Shown one piece after another: positions 1-9,810 of a stretch of 64,000 nucleotides of DNA; position 1 is the first letter of the stretch; each line of letters begins with the position of its first letter. Source of the stretch: a virus; the IMG/VR virus record IMGVR_UViG_3300032213_002237, positions 1 to 64,000 of that record. One strand, given 5' to 3'. The position numbers and the translations under genes are program-made. The notes below the pieces were generated by a model, which had not been told where the DNA came from, did not search any database, and saw only the letters and a list, made by a program, of their open reading frames with translations.

Positions 1-741
1 ATGACAAGAAAAAAAACAATTAGCAAAGACGGTCAGTATATTCCTACTGATGCTAAACCAAAAATGTCTAAAAAAGACCAAATTAGTGGTATGATTAAAA
101 AGAGTAAAGATAAATTCTTAACTCAAAGTCAAAGAGAGTATTACGATAAATTAGTTAGAAATCAAATTACAATTTGTTCAGGTCCGGCAGGTGTTGGTAA
201 AAGTTTTATTGCTATGAAAGCGGCTGTAGATTTAATTGCCGACCATACATCACCTTACGAAAAGATTATTATTGTTAGACCCGCCGTTGAAGCTGAAGAA
301 AAACTTGGTTCGTTACCTGGTAATGTTGAAGAAAAACTAGACCCGTATATTTTCCCATCTTACTATCTATTAAATAAAATTATAGGTAAAGAAGCAAGAG
401 AAAAATTAAAACAAATGGAGGTTATTGAAGTATTTGCTTTGGCGTATATGAGAGGGATGAACATTGATAATTCTATTTTAATATTTGAAGAAGCTCAAAA
501 CGCAACTCCAAAACAAATGAAGTTATTATTAACTCGTATTGGTACAGATAGTAAATTTTTCATATCAGGTGATTTAGAACAAACTGACAGATATAAAGAT
601 AAAAAACATTCAGGTTTATGGGACGCAATTGAAAAATTTAAAAATATCTCAGAAATTGGTGTTCATGAATTTGGAGATGAAGATGTCGTTAGAAACCCAT
701 TAATTACCGAAATCTTGAAAAGATATGAAGATAGGAATTGA
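1..741 (+). CDS. phoH: PhoH-like P-loop ATPase
   Basis: Putative cytoplasmic ATPase of the PhoH family, common in large phages; the exact substrate is not settled and an RNA or helicase-related role is suspected. Seen in the sequence: Walker A GPAGVGKS at residues 61-68, a Walker B-like strand ILIFEEAQN around 159-167, and the family segment VRPAVEAEEKLGSLPG at 92-107. The 246-residue length fits a single PhoH ATPase domain with a basic N-terminal tail. The ATG is the first base of the window, so a start further upstream cannot be excluded. The stop overlaps the next gene by 17 bases, indicating co-transcription with it. Confidence 0.93.
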   Translation: MTRKKTISKDGQYIPTDAKPKMSKKDQISGMIKKSKDKFLTQSQREYYDKLVRNQITICSGPAGVGKSFIAMKAAVDLIADHTSPYEKIIIVRPAVEAEEKLGSLPGNVEEKLDPYIFPSYYLLNKIIGKEAREKLKQMEVIEVFALAYMRGMNIDNSILIFEEAQNATPKQMKLLLTRIGTDSKFFISGDLEQTDRYKDKKHSGLWDAIEKFKNISEIGVHEFGDEDVVRNPLITEILKRYEDRN

Positions 742-1330
742 TATTAATGGAGTTTTAAGAGATACCATAGGTAAGTTTAAAACTACCTATGAAAAATTTT
801 TAATAGAAAATAATTTAGAAAATTCAGAGTCTGAAAACCCGTTTGAATATAAAATTAATGAACCAATTGATTCTTTAGATTTAATGAATCATTTTTCATT
901 TCAATCAAAAGAAGAATTTTTTAGTTTTCTATACGAAGAATTTCCAATGGAGATTTTTGGTCATTCACCATCAATTGAGTTGTTAAGTTTTAATTATCTG
1001 AATGATTTTTATTTAGATTTTAGAAATGACCATGAAATTGTTATAATTTCAGATGAGATTGGTAAAACAAAACCCGCAACGTTATTTTTTCTATCGAAAT
1101 TTGGATGTTTATTAGAATCAATTTTATTCTATAATGATTCTAATAAAACTAAAGTTTTAGGGGATTTTGATTTAATAGTTACTTCTAACCCTGATATTCT
1201 TATTAATTATAATAATTGTATTAAATTTAATACAATTTATAACGAAAAAATTAATTGTGATAAATCAATTAATTCTATCGAAGAACTAAAGTTAATTTTA
1301 AAAAATAAATTACATGCTACCAATTCTTAA
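725..1330 (+). CDS. HAD-like nucleotidase-related protein
   Basis: Possible HAD-superfamily protein such as a 5'-nucleotidase-like phosphatase. The N-terminus reads GIDINGVLRDT, which resembles HAD motif I (DxDGxLxD) but has Asn where the second catalytic Asp is expected. A strand IVIISDEIGKTKPAT near residue 108 could hold motifs II/III, and LGDFDLIVTSNP near 140 is a plausible motif IV region. The Asp-to-Asn change makes catalysis doubtful, so it could be a binding-only relative. It overlaps phoH upstream and the next gene by 17 bases downstream, so the three form one translationally linked operon. Confidence 0.55.
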   Translation: MKIGIDINGVLRDTIGKFKTTYEKFLIENNLENSESENPFEYKINEPIDSLDLMNHFSFQSKEEFFSFLYEEFPMEIFGHSPSIELLSFNYLNDFYLDFRNDHEIVIISDEIGKTKPATLFFLSKFGCLLESILFYNDSNKTKVLGDFDLIVTSNPDILINYNNCIKFNTIYNEKINCDKSINSIEELKLILKNKLHATNS

Positions 1331-1574
1331 CGAACACTATTATATTGATTTAGATTTAATTAATGACAGTGTAACATATGACGCTAGTACAAGCGGAGAT
1401 AGTGAACAACATATCAGTGTTGTAAAATATGAATTAATAAAAATTATGATAGATGTCGTTCTATCAGAAAGTGAAGAAACTGATGAAAAACTTGGTAATA
1501 AATCAAATTTATCAATACCATTTAAATTAGCATTTAACACATTATTAAATAATAAAATAATAAACAAATATTAA
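1314..1574 (+). CDS. Hypothetical protein, 86 aa
   Basis: I do not recognise this family. It is a small acidic protein with no membrane segment and a predicted alpha-helical C-terminal half. It overlaps the HAD-like gene by 17 bases and ends 3 bases before the glycosyltransferase start. This tight packing and its strand support a real gene over the antisense frame that covers the same bases. Confidence 0.6.
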   Translation: MLPILNEHYYIDLDLINDSVTYDASTSGDSEQHISVVKYELIKIMIDVVLSESEETDEKLGNKSNLSIPFKLAFNTLLNNKIINKY

Positions 1575-1577
1575 AAT

Positions 1578-2636
1578 ATGGAAGAAAGAATTTTAAAAAT
1601 TGAAAGTTCTATTGAAAATCTTAAAAATAAAAAATCAAAGATTTATTTTTTTGTTCAGGACACAAAGGGAAATGCAAGTGCGTCGGTAAGATACATCTAC
1701 CAAATGGCATTAACATTAAAAGATAACGGATACAATCCGATTATGTTACATGAAAAACCTGATTATTTTGGAGTTTCAGGATGGTTAGGTGATAAATATT
1801 CTAATTTACCACATCAATCTGTTGATGGTCAAAATTTACAAATTTCACCTGAAGATTTTATAATTATACCTGAAATTTTTGGGTATATTATGTCACAATT
1901 AACTAATTTACCTTGTACTAAAGTTGTCTTATCACAAGCTTACGACCATATTTTCGAAACTTTACAGCCAGGACAAGTATGGAGTCAATTTGGATTTACA
2001 AAATGTATAACAACTTCCGAAAATCAAAAAAAATATATTTCGGATATTATGAGAAATTTCCCAATTGATATATTAGAGCCAGTTGTATCACCTGTATTTG
2101 AAAAATCTAAATTTCCATCAAAACCAATTATTGCCGTTTCATCAAGAGAACAACGTGAAGCAATTAATTTGATTAAAACATTTTATCAAAAATACCCACA
2201 ATTTAGATGGGTAACATTTAGAGATATGAGAGGAATTTCAGAAGAGGAATTTGCGAATACTTTAAAAGACTGTATGTTATCAGTTTGGATTGACAAAACA
2301 AGTTCTTTTGGAACTTTCCCGTTAGAATCTATGAAATCTAATGTTCCTGTTTTAGGTGTATTACCTAAGATGGTCCCATCATGGTTAAATGAAGAAAATG
2401 GTATTTGGATTCAAGAAGAAATTAAATTAGTTGATTTTGTTGCCGAATTTATCCAAAATTGGTTAGAAGATAATATATCTGAAAAATTATATCAAAATGG
2501 ATTAGATACTTCATCTGATTTTTCAGATTTTGAAAAATTTGAAAAGAACGTTATTGAATTATTTTCAGATTACTTCAGTAAAAGAACTCAGGGATTTCAA
2601 GAAGAAATAAATAAATTACAATTAATTGAACAATAA
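1578..2636 (+). CDS. Glycosyltransferase, GT-B (GT4-like)
   Basis: Predicted cytoplasmic GT-B glycosyltransferase of 352 residues that would move a sugar from an activated donor to phage DNA, phage protein or host glycan. An N-terminal Rossmann-like part starts at IYFFVQDTKGNASASVRYIYQMA (a glycine-rich acceptor-side loop). A C-terminal half contains the donor-side signature SSFGTFPLESMKSNVPVLG around residues 236-254, matching the E-x7-E region of GT4 enzymes. A GT2-type gene follows at once and an RmlC-like epimerase lies at 44.8 kb, so the phage seems to invest in glycan modification. The acceptor is unknown. Confidence 0.75.
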   Translation: MEERILKIESSIENLKNKKSKIYFFVQDTKGNASASVRYIYQMALTLKDNGYNPIMLHEKPDYFGVSGWLGDKYSNLPHQSVDGQNLQISPEDFIIIPEIFGYIMSQLTNLPCTKVVLSQAYDHIFETLQPGQVWSQFGFTKCITTSENQKKYISDIMRNFPIDILEPVVSPVFEKSKFPSKPIIAVSSREQREAINLIKTFYQKYPQFRWVTFRDMRGISEEEFANTLKDCMLSVWIDKTSSFGTFPLESMKSNVPVLGVLPKMVPSWLNEENGIWIQEEIKLVDFVAEFIQNWLEDNISEKLYQNGLDTSSDFSDFEKFEKNVIELFSDYFSKRTQGFQEEINKLQLIEQ

Positions 2637-2637
2637 T

Positions 2638-3444
2638 ATGAAAAAAGAATTTGAATTAAGTGTTATATTACCATTAAAGAGCTCATCAGTTAGAGATTTT
2701 GACGAATTTTTTAAAAAAAGTATTGAGTCATTAACTATCCAAGATATATTACCTACTGAACTTATAATTGTTCACTCGGAAGAAGAAAGTTTAATTAATT
2801 ATTTAAACAGTTTTGATTTTGGTAATTTAAAAGTTAATAAAATTAAATTTGATGGAAAACTTAGTTTTTGTGAACAAGTTAATACAGGTATTAAAAACTC
2901 AAAAACTGAATGGAATAGTATTTTAGAATTTGACGATGAGTTTTCTAAAATTTGGTTTAAAAATGTTAGAAAATATTCAGAAATTTATACTGATGTAGAT
3001 GTGTTCATGCCAATCGTTGTTGATGTTGATAATAAATCAGTATTTGCTGGATTTACAAACGAAGCAACATTCGCCGCTAATTTCTCACAAGAAATGGGAA
3101 TATTAACAAATGAAACATTATTAAGTTATCAAAATTTCCAAACTTCGGGAATGGTATTTAAAAAACAAATTGTTGAAGATTTTGGAGGGTTTAAACCAAA
3201 TTTTAAACTGACATTTGCTTACGAATTCTTACTAAGAATGACTTATAACTCAGTTAAATTCATGACAATACCAAGAATTGGTTATAAACATATGAATTTA
3301 AGAGAAGGTTCTATTTTTTGGGAATATAAAAATGGTGAAAATGTGTTAACAGAAAATGAAGTAAAATTTTGGGTTAATACTGCGAAAAAAGAATATTTCT
3401 TTAGCCAAGACAGAAACATAAAATATACACCTGAAAATGTTTGA
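2638..3444 (+). CDS. Glycosyltransferase family 2 (GT-A) protein
   Basis: Family 2-like GT-A transferase, 268 residues from the ATG at 2638. A TTG 12 bases earlier would overlap the upstream gene and is not needed. The N-terminus ELSVILPLKSSSVRDFDEFFKKSIESLTIQ is the usual GT2 nucleotide-sugar strand-loop-helix. A DxD-like acidic stretch (LEFDDEF) lies near residue 100, where the metal-binding motif normally is, and SGMVFKKQIVEDFGGF near 180 resembles the conserved GT2 acceptor region. It abuts the preceding GT-B gene, so the two may act in sequence on one glycan. The stop overlaps the next ATG by one base (TGATG). Confidence 0.78.
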   Translation: MKKEFELSVILPLKSSSVRDFDEFFKKSIESLTIQDILPTELIIVHSEEESLINYLNSFDFGNLKVNKIKFDGKLSFCEQVNTGIKNSKTEWNSILEFDDEFSKIWFKNVRKYSEIYTDVDVFMPIVVDVDNKSVFAGFTNEATFAANFSQEMGILTNETLLSYQNFQTSGMVFKKQIVEDFGGFKPNFKLTFAYEFLLRMTYNSVKFMTIPRIGYKHMNLREGSIFWEYKNGENVLTENEVKFWVNTAKKEYFFSQDRNIKYTPENV

Positions 3445-4181
3445 TGATTTTAAGCGCAACGTCTGTTCAAGATTCTTTAACTAAGAAGAAAAAACCGACT
3501 ACAGAAAATTATTTTGACATAAGAGAAGAAAATGCGGTTAGATTATTTCTAACCGCATCTACTTTTGAGGAAAAAAATAAAATTTATAATGAATTTTTAA
3601 GATTTCCTTTAGATAAGATGATATCCTCGATAATAAGAAGATATAAATTGTATAGAAAAGATATGAATTTTACTGAAATTCATACTGATACACATTCTTT
3701 TTTGATGACAAAAATTGACAAATTTAGTCCGTCAAAAGAAAAGAAGGCTTACTCATATTTTGGGACTATTTGTAAGAATTACCTTATGGGTCAAATATTA
3801 AAAGACCAAAAAGAAACTAATAGAAAAATTTCATACGAAGATATTTCTAGTGATTTAGAAAATAGACCTGAAATGATTTATTATTTAGAACTTGAACCTA
3901 CTCAAGAGTATAATGTAATCCCTATATTAAAAGATTATATTAAAACAACGATAGAAGAAGATGAATTAAATGATAATGAATTAAAATTAGGTTTGGCGCT
4001 TATTGATATTTTAGACAATTACGAAACAATATTTCCAGCAACTGATAATAATAAATTTAATAAAAATGTAATTTTATTATCTATTCGTGAAATGACAAAT
4101 ATGTCAACTAAAGAAATTAGGGCTTCAATTAAAAAATTCAAGAAAATTTACTCTTCGTTAATAGATGTTAAGGAAGAGTAA
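3444..4181 (+). CDS. 55: gp55-like late-transcription sigma factor
   Basis: Likely RNA polymerase specificity factor for late genes, related to T4 gp55. The central part has a region 2-like pattern: an acidic helix followed by KIDKFSPSKEKKAYSYFGTI and CKNYLMGQILKDQKE (about residues 90-125), which resembles the T4 gp55 core in spacing and in its aromatic/basic residues. The C-terminus (about 210-240) reads LLSIREMTNMSTKEIRASI, a helix-turn-helix-like segment that T4 gp55 lacks. I see no T4-style hydrophobic/acidic sliding-clamp tail. Start chosen at ATG 3444, which overlaps the upstream stop by one base. Its probable target is the TATTTAT element found before many genes here. Confidence 0.7.
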   Translation: MILSATSVQDSLTKKKKPTTENYFDIREENAVRLFLTASTFEEKNKIYNEFLRFPLDKMISSIIRRYKLYRKDMNFTEIHTDTHSFLMTKIDKFSPSKEKKAYSYFGTICKNYLMGQILKDQKETNRKISYEDISSDLENRPEMIYYLELEPTQEYNVIPILKDYIKTTIEEDELNDNELKLGLALIDILDNYETIFPATDNNKFNKNVILLSIREMTNMSTKEIRASIKKFKKIYSSLIDVKEE

Positions 4182-4208
4182 ATTTTCACTAAATATCTAT
4201 TTATTAGT

Positions 4209-4571
4209 ATGACAAAACCTAAAAAGAAACAAATTAATTTTACTAAAGATTCTATACTTGCTTTGATGCAAGAAATATATAACGAATTAGTAGAACAAAG
4301 GACAACTGCCATCAGAATTCAAAATAAAATGATTGGAATGATGAAAGAGCCTGAAGATATGACTTTAATAGGTCCTGTAATCGAAAAACAACAAAAAATT
4401 ATAAATGACTGTGTTGAAAAGAAATTAACACTATCAAAGTTACAGTCAGGTATATGGGAAAAACAACAAAGTCACGAATCAAGTTTTGACATATCATCTA
4501 TGGATGACGATATTTTACAAGGTCTTTTGGATAAAGATATAAATTCAAGTAACGAAAATTTTACATTATAA
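4209..4571 (+). CDS. Hypothetical helical virion-cluster protein
   Basis: Unrecognised 120-residue protein, predicted to be mostly alpha-helical and rich in Gln and Lys with an acidic C-terminus. It sits one base upstream of the 652-residue virion protein and probably shares its transcript. A TATTTAT element lies only 4 bases before the ATG. It could be a tail or baseplate assembly factor or chaperone, but nothing in the sequence shows this directly. Confidence 0.6.
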   Translation: MTKPKKKQINFTKDSILALMQEIYNELVEQRTTAIRIQNKMIGMMKEPEDMTLIGPVIEKQQKIINDCVEKKLTLSKLQSGIWEKQQSHESSFDISSMDDDILQGLLDKDINSSNENFTL

Positions 4572-4572
4572 G

Positions 4573-6531
4573 ATGGCTGTAGATATCAAACAAGGATTTA
4601 AAGACGCTAAAGAAAAATTAGATACTTTACAAAAAACACAAAAGATTAGAACCGAATACGAAAAACGTATTAATAATTTTACTAATAAATTACAAGAAAA
4701 ATCAGATAAAATTCAACTTAATCTTGATTCCGCAGAAATATCCAGAAAAATTAAACAAACGGTATCAAATTCATTTACCGAACTTGTAAGTATGGTACAA
4801 ACGTCAACATCCGGAAAAACATCTGGTTACATTATTAAAGTTTTAAAAAAAACATTGATTGACAACCCTTCAGTAATTAAAAAAATTATTATGGAAGAGA
4901 TGATATCATCTTTAGGATGTTCTGAAGAACAAACATTTCAAACTAATCAAGAATTATATGTTGATATCGGTAAAATTGATATTTTTAAACAACTTAATTT
5001 TGACCCTGAATCGACACTAGGCGCATCAATTTATGAAAATAAAAATTATTCTGAAAATGGCGAACCCCCAAGAAGTGCTAATAGATTTTTTCATCAAGTT
5101 ATACAAGATAATGGAGTTCAATCAACATATTATGGGGCGTCAGGTCAAGCTCTTTTTAAAATAAGTTTTGAAACATTTAATGGTATTGAACAAGGTTACT
5201 ATTTTAAAGTAATTCTTTTAGATAGATTGACCGGTACTAATCAAGTCACAGAATTTCTTTTTGATTATTTTGAAAGTTTAAAGATTTTAGACTACAATAA
5301 CGCTGTAACTAAAATTGTAAATTTAGTACTTAACGCTTTTTCAGTTAATGCCGGTACAGGTCCTGTTTCATTAAATGACGAAAAATCCTTTGTTAAAATA
5401 TTACAAAGGATTTTAGGTATGTGTTTTGATTATGATAAAGAAATTGATGTTGGAGGTGTTTCAAAATACCCTGAGTATGATGACACTACTGATACTTTAT
5501 TTGAGTTTACCCCATCAGATTTATCTCAAATTGAAAATGAAATAGATTTAATTCGAAGAGGTTATGTAGAATTTATAGACTGTAATAATATACAGTTACC
5601 TATGACTGATACAGGATATATATTTGATATTATTTCACAAGTTAATGATGATGGTTCTAATATTGACGAAAATCTACAAGAGATATTTTTTAACTTATCA
5701 AATGACCCAAAATGGCAATTGCAATTACCACAAATTTTTAATGCATCATATAATGAAGACATTGTCAACAATTTTGTAAAAGGTGTTCTCATGTCGGTGT
5801 TGTCACCAAAAATAATTTTTCCTTTAGTTACTATGGGAAACGCAATGTTTACTACAGTAGATTCTGCCGGAGCTGAAATCCAACAAGATTTACAAGCTAG
5901 TTCCCCTGGATTAATAGCGTTTTCAAAAAAAAATAAAAGATTTTTAATTAACGTCACTTCAAAAATTGGAGGTGTTTTTTTAGAGGGATTATTTCTTGAG
6001 TTAAAAAGAGATATTATTAAAGTAGTTAAAGGTTTAGTACTGTATACATTAAAAACTAAACATCTAAGATTATATCTAATTACTCAAGAAATAATAAAAT
6101 ACTTTAATAAGTATCAATATCTAGGTAATTTAATAATAAGTGGAGTGAAAGATTTTAGGGAATGTAAAAGTTTATTAAAATATATATTTCTATTATTATC
6201 ATCAGTCAGAGCTAAGACTGATTTATTAGGAACTACAGATAATGAGCAAATACCGACCAGTGTTCTTGCATTATCATATATTTTAGAAGGTTCAAGCCCT
6301 GAAAGAGAATTACAAGAATATGTTGAGGAAATGCAAAAATTGGGGTTACCTGTCGGTACCGGAATAAATGGAGAACCTGATTTAGACACTCAAGCAACTT
6401 TTGCAAAATTTCAAGCAATTTTTAAAGAAAGAGCTAAAAATGGTAAAGTTGAAGCTGTTATGTACGGTCAACAATTAGCACCAACAGGACAACCAACCGG
6501 CGTTATCAGAGTAACAGGAAAACCACTTTAA
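4573..6531 (+). CDS. Putative baseplate/virion structural protein
   Basis: Large 652-residue protein with a charged coiled-coil-like N-terminus (residues 1-70), a central mixed region, and a C-terminal tail rich in Gly, Pro and Thr. I do not recognise the family. Its position directly upstream of a 63-residue gene and a gp5-like OB-fold protein, in a same-strand run, points to the tail baseplate. The hydrophobic stretches at 455-560 are amphipathic and not clear transmembrane helices. A central baseplate or tail-tube-end protein is possible but unproven. Confidence 0.65.
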   Translation: MAVDIKQGFKDAKEKLDTLQKTQKIRTEYEKRINNFTNKLQEKSDKIQLNLDSAEISRKIKQTVSNSFTELVSMVQTSTSGKTSGYIIKVLKKTLIDNPSVIKKIIMEEMISSLGCSEEQTFQTNQELYVDIGKIDIFKQLNFDPESTLGASIYENKNYSENGEPPRSANRFFHQVIQDNGVQSTYYGASGQALFKISFETFNGIEQGYYFKVILLDRLTGTNQVTEFLFDYFESLKILDYNNAVTKIVNLVLNAFSVNAGTGPVSLNDEKSFVKILQRILGMCFDYDKEIDVGGVSKYPEYDDTTDTLFEFTPSDLSQIENEIDLIRRGYVEFIDCNNIQLPMTDTGYIFDIISQVNDDGSNIDENLQEIFFNLSNDPKWQLQLPQIFNASYNEDIVNNFVKGVLMSVLSPKIIFPLVTMGNAMFTTVDSAGAEIQQDLQASSPGLIAFSKKNKRFLINVTSKIGGVFLEGLFLELKRDIIKVVKGLVLYTLKTKHLRLYLITQEIIKYFNKYQYLGNLIISGVKDFRECKSLLKYIFLLLSSVRAKTDLLGTTDNEQIPTSVLALSYILEGSSPERELQEYVEEMQKLGLPVGTGINGEPDLDTQATFAKFQAIFKERAKNGKVEAVMYGQQLAPTGQPTGVIRVTGKPL

Positions 6532-6532
6532 T

Positions 6533-6724
6533 ATGGAAGAAAAAATATTAGAAATATTAAAAGATTATAAAAATAAACCTAATAAAGATTTAATTTTTGT
6601 TATGGACTTTTTATCAAAAGAATTTGATAATACAAAAGAAGTTATAATACAATTAACTAAAAAATTAGATAAGGTTGAATCAACCTACAATAAAATATTA
6701 AAAGAGTATGATGATAGACAGTAA
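6533..6724 (+). CDS. Small coiled-coil hypothetical protein
   Basis: A 63-residue lysine/glutamate-rich protein with a heptad-like hydrophobic pattern, suggesting a short coiled coil. It starts 1 base after the preceding stop and overlaps the gp5-like gene by 17 bases, so it is part of the baseplate operon. It may be an assembly chaperone or adaptor; the function is unknown. Confidence 0.55.
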   Translation: MEEKILEILKDYKNKPNKDLIFVMDFLSKEFDNTKEVIIQLTKKLDKVESTYNKILKEYDDRQ

Positions 6725-8294
6725 TCAAATTTTATATGGAGGTACGGTAACACATGTTGACGATATTTTAGGTGTTGGAAGAGTTAGGGTTAAACCTGAA
6801 CATGAAAAGTATTTAGAAATTATCAATTCTCTTGATGTGAATTTATTAAATGTTAATAGAGATGACATTAAAAGTGATTATTTTTTTAAAGATGATGACC
6901 CATTTTGTTTTATACCATTTTTACCTTTCCATATCAATGTGACACCAAGTGTTAATGATTATGTGCATATAATATATTATAGTTTGTCAGAAAATCCTGG
7001 AAGAAAACGACAGTTTTATATGAAAGGTCCAATCTCGTCATTATCATCATTATCGTCTGAAAATAGTAATCAAACAAAAGGTATATTAGGCATTTTACCT
7101 AATGTTAAAACAGGTATACCATTTAAAAACGAATCGGGATATTATAAAACTGCTAGTGAAGGTGTTGTTGCAAAACCTGAAGATTACGGGATATACTCTA
7201 AAGGAAAATCTGATATAATATTAAAAGATACAGAAATAGTTATAAGAGCTAAAAAAACACCATCATTAAAATCAAATGAAAATCCTGTTGTAAATAAAGA
7301 TAGGTCTTTTTTACAAATTTCAGATTTTGATACTAAAACATCAAATCGTGAACCATTTAAAAATATAACACAAACTCCTGTTGAACAGCCAATTGTGGCA
7401 ATTCTTGAATATGAAATTGATTATGGATTAGATACTGTTAATGGTCCTTACACAGGTAATGTTAACATATACAATATACCTGAAAGAAATAAAGAAACAT
7501 TAACAACTACTTTTTCAAGAGATACTATTTTAGAAAATTATAACGATTTTTTTCCTGTTTTTACACATGAGTTTACTTCTATAGATTCATTAGATACCGT
7601 AATTAAAATAATTACTGACGTAATTAAAGGGTTAAATGAGGGTAAAATAACCTTAAATTATTCAACCGTAATAAATGGTGAAACTAATCAAGTTAATATT
7701 ACACAAGTAATTAGTGGAAAACGTTTTCCATTTTATTATAGACCAAGTATTAAAACTCAGGATTTATTAAACAGTGGAACAAGCTCACAAATTAACACAA
7801 TAAGAAATTTAACAACAAGAATTGTTTACCCATTATCAAACAAGGAAAATCCGGGTGCAGGATTAATATCTTATAAAAATAAATTTGGGTTAGCGTTAAA
7901 AACTAATATACAAACAATAACATCAAAATTAAAAGAAAATGTTAGTAATTCATACGCTGTTTTAGGTTCAGATAATGTATATTTAATATCAAGAACGTCA
8001 CAAATTCCAGGTAAAAGTAAAATTATTGTTGAGGATAGTGATGTTTACGGTATTAGTGAAGAAAGATTGTCAGGAAATTATTTAGAATCCACGGAAGGGA
8101 TTGTAAGAGGTGAATCTCTTAAAAAATTATTATCATTAATTGTTAGGTTTTTATTGAACCACCAGCATCTTTATAACCGTTTATCACCATACGAAGTTAC
8201 AACTGAAACCTCACCAGTAAGTAAATCAGATTTACAATCAGAATTCAATTTATTTGACCAAAAGGTTATTAATCAAAATATTCGAATAAATTGA
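6708..8294 (+). CDS. Baseplate hub OB-fold protein (gp5-like)
   Basis: Likely part of the central baseplate hub or spike. The N-terminal 110 residues carry the gp5/gpV OB-fold pattern: GTVTHVDDILGVGRVRVKP at 10-28, then DPFCFIPFLPFHINVTP and SVNDYVHIIYYS. Around 140-190 it has the hub-type segment YGIYSKGKSDIILKDTEIVIRAKK. No lysozyme domain is visible, unlike T4 gp5. The C-terminal part (RSLKKLLSLIVRFLLNHQHLYN-like region) contains a conserved NHQH patch. The gene overlaps the small gene before it, and two ATGs (6708, 6711) are possible starts. 528 residues. Confidence 0.7.
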   Translation: MMIDSNQILYGGTVTHVDDILGVGRVRVKPEHEKYLEIINSLDVNLLNVNRDDIKSDYFFKDDDPFCFIPFLPFHINVTPSVNDYVHIIYYSLSENPGRKRQFYMKGPISSLSSLSSENSNQTKGILGILPNVKTGIPFKNESGYYKTASEGVVAKPEDYGIYSKGKSDIILKDTEIVIRAKKTPSLKSNENPVVNKDRSFLQISDFDTKTSNREPFKNITQTPVEQPIVAILEYEIDYGLDTVNGPYTGNVNIYNIPERNKETLTTTFSRDTILENYNDFFPVFTHEFTSIDSLDTVIKIITDVIKGLNEGKITLNYSTVINGETNQVNITQVISGKRFPFYYRPSIKTQDLLNSGTSSQINTIRNLTTRIVYPLSNKENPGAGLISYKNKFGLALKTNIQTITSKLKENVSNSYAVLGSDNVYLISRTSQIPGKSKIIVEDSDVYGISEERLSGNYLESTEGIVRGESLKKLLSLIVRFLLNHQHLYNRLSPYEVTTETSPVSKSDLQSEFNLFDQKVINQNIRIN

Positions 8295-8313
8295 TATTTA
8301 TCTAAAAAAGATA

Positions 8314-9810
8314 ATGTCAATTCATCGTTCATACTTTAGTCGTAATAATACTTTATTATCCAACAGTTTTACTAATACTGGTAAATCTCCATGGACACAA
8401 CTTTATTTTGGTTCGTCATCAGATGTAATCGCATCCCCAGGATATAGTAGATTTATATTTGATTTGGACCTTTCACAACTTGTTGAGAAAATTCAAGATA
8501 AGACAATATCAACAGGTTGCACGAGGTTTTCAGGTATTACTCACACACTTAGAATGACTAACACATCGTCATTTGATAAAGAAGGGTTATCTAATGAATA
8601 TACTAGTCAAGGAAGATTAAGAGCTACTTCATTTGATTTAATTTTATTTAGAATTCCATTGACATCAGGAACTACAGGTACTGCTCAATTATGGGACGAA
8701 GGTGTTGGTTACGATTATTACGATGTCCAAAGAACATTAAACTCGGCAAATGGTTTATTATCACCAATTGTTTTACCACAAGATAAGTCATACTCACAAA
8801 GACCGTCTAATTGGTTCCAAACTACAACATTAAGTGGATGGAGTACTAATGGAATATATAATAATACAACTGGAGGTAATGTTGATTATTCAGATTTAAT
8901 CATCGTTGATACTCAACACTTTGAATTTGGTAATGAGGATATTGAGTTTGACATGACAAATGAAATTAATCAATATCTTACAGGTTCAACATCAGGATTT
9001 ACAGGATGGGGAATTGCGTATTTACCTCAATTAGAAAATTTAACAGGGTTAACTGAAAACTATTCTGTTGGGTTTTTTACAAGACATACTCAAACATTTT
9101 ACGAACCATTTTTAGAAACTTCGTATAATGATTTAATATTAGATAATAGAAATTCATTTTATTCACACAACAATAATCGTCTTTATTTATATTCTTATAT
9201 TGGAGGGGTTCCAACAAGTTTAGACAATCTACCTGTTGTTACTCTTGAAAATAATCAGGGTAATGTTGTAGGAACTTATACAGGTTGTCAAATAACTCAA
9301 GGTGTTTATCAAATAACAACAAGTGGGATAACTGTAACAACTCCATGTATGTTTACAGATACTTGGTCTAATTTAGTTTATAATGGTATTTCATTACCTG
9401 ATGTCGTTAATGATTTAACTGTATTACCTTATCAAGGGTATTTTACATTAGGAACACAAAGTAAAGACCCTGAATTATTTGGATTTGATTTTTACGGTAT
9501 TAAACAAGATGAAAAAATACTTAATACAGATGTTAGAAAAGTTGGTGTGGTAATTAAAAAAGCTTACACATCAAATCAAGTATTAACACCTGTCACAGCA
9601 TATTATAGAATATATGTAAACGAAGGGACAACTGAAGTTCAAGTTCAAGAATGGACTCAAATTAATAGAGCATCTAACGAATACTATTTTATATTTGATA
9701 CAAAAGATAAAATACCAAACGAATATAATGTAGATATTAAAGTACTTACGTCAGGTGAAGTAGATACTTATAAAAAAACACTAACATTCCAAATAGTTGA
9801 TAAGAAATGA
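8314..9810 (+). CDS. Virion structural protein (tail/fibre candidate)
   Basis: 498-residue Thr/Ser/Gly/Asn/Tyr-rich, beta-strand-dominated protein with almost no Cys or long helices, typical of tail fibre or baseplate periphery proteins. I cannot name a T4 counterpart. A TATTTAT element at 8295-8301 lies 12 bases before the ATG, giving it its own likely late promoter after the hub gene. Its stop overlaps the next start (ATGA). Confidence 0.65.
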   Translation: MSIHRSYFSRNNTLLSNSFTNTGKSPWTQLYFGSSSDVIASPGYSRFIFDLDLSQLVEKIQDKTISTGCTRFSGITHTLRMTNTSSFDKEGLSNEYTSQGRLRATSFDLILFRIPLTSGTTGTAQLWDEGVGYDYYDVQRTLNSANGLLSPIVLPQDKSYSQRPSNWFQTTTLSGWSTNGIYNNTTGGNVDYSDLIIVDTQHFEFGNEDIEFDMTNEINQYLTGSTSGFTGWGIAYLPQLENLTGLTENYSVGFFTRHTQTFYEPFLETSYNDLILDNRNSFYSHNNNRLYLYSYIGGVPTSLDNLPVVTLENNQGNVVGTYTGCQITQGVYQITTSGITVTTPCMFTDTWSNLVYNGISLPDVVNDLTVLPYQGYFTLGTQSKDPELFGFDFYGIKQDEKILNTDVRKVGVVIKKAYTSNQVLTPVTAYYRIYVNEGTTEVQVQEWTQINRASNEYYFIFDTKDKIPNEYNVDIKVLTSGEVDTYKKTLTFQIVDKK

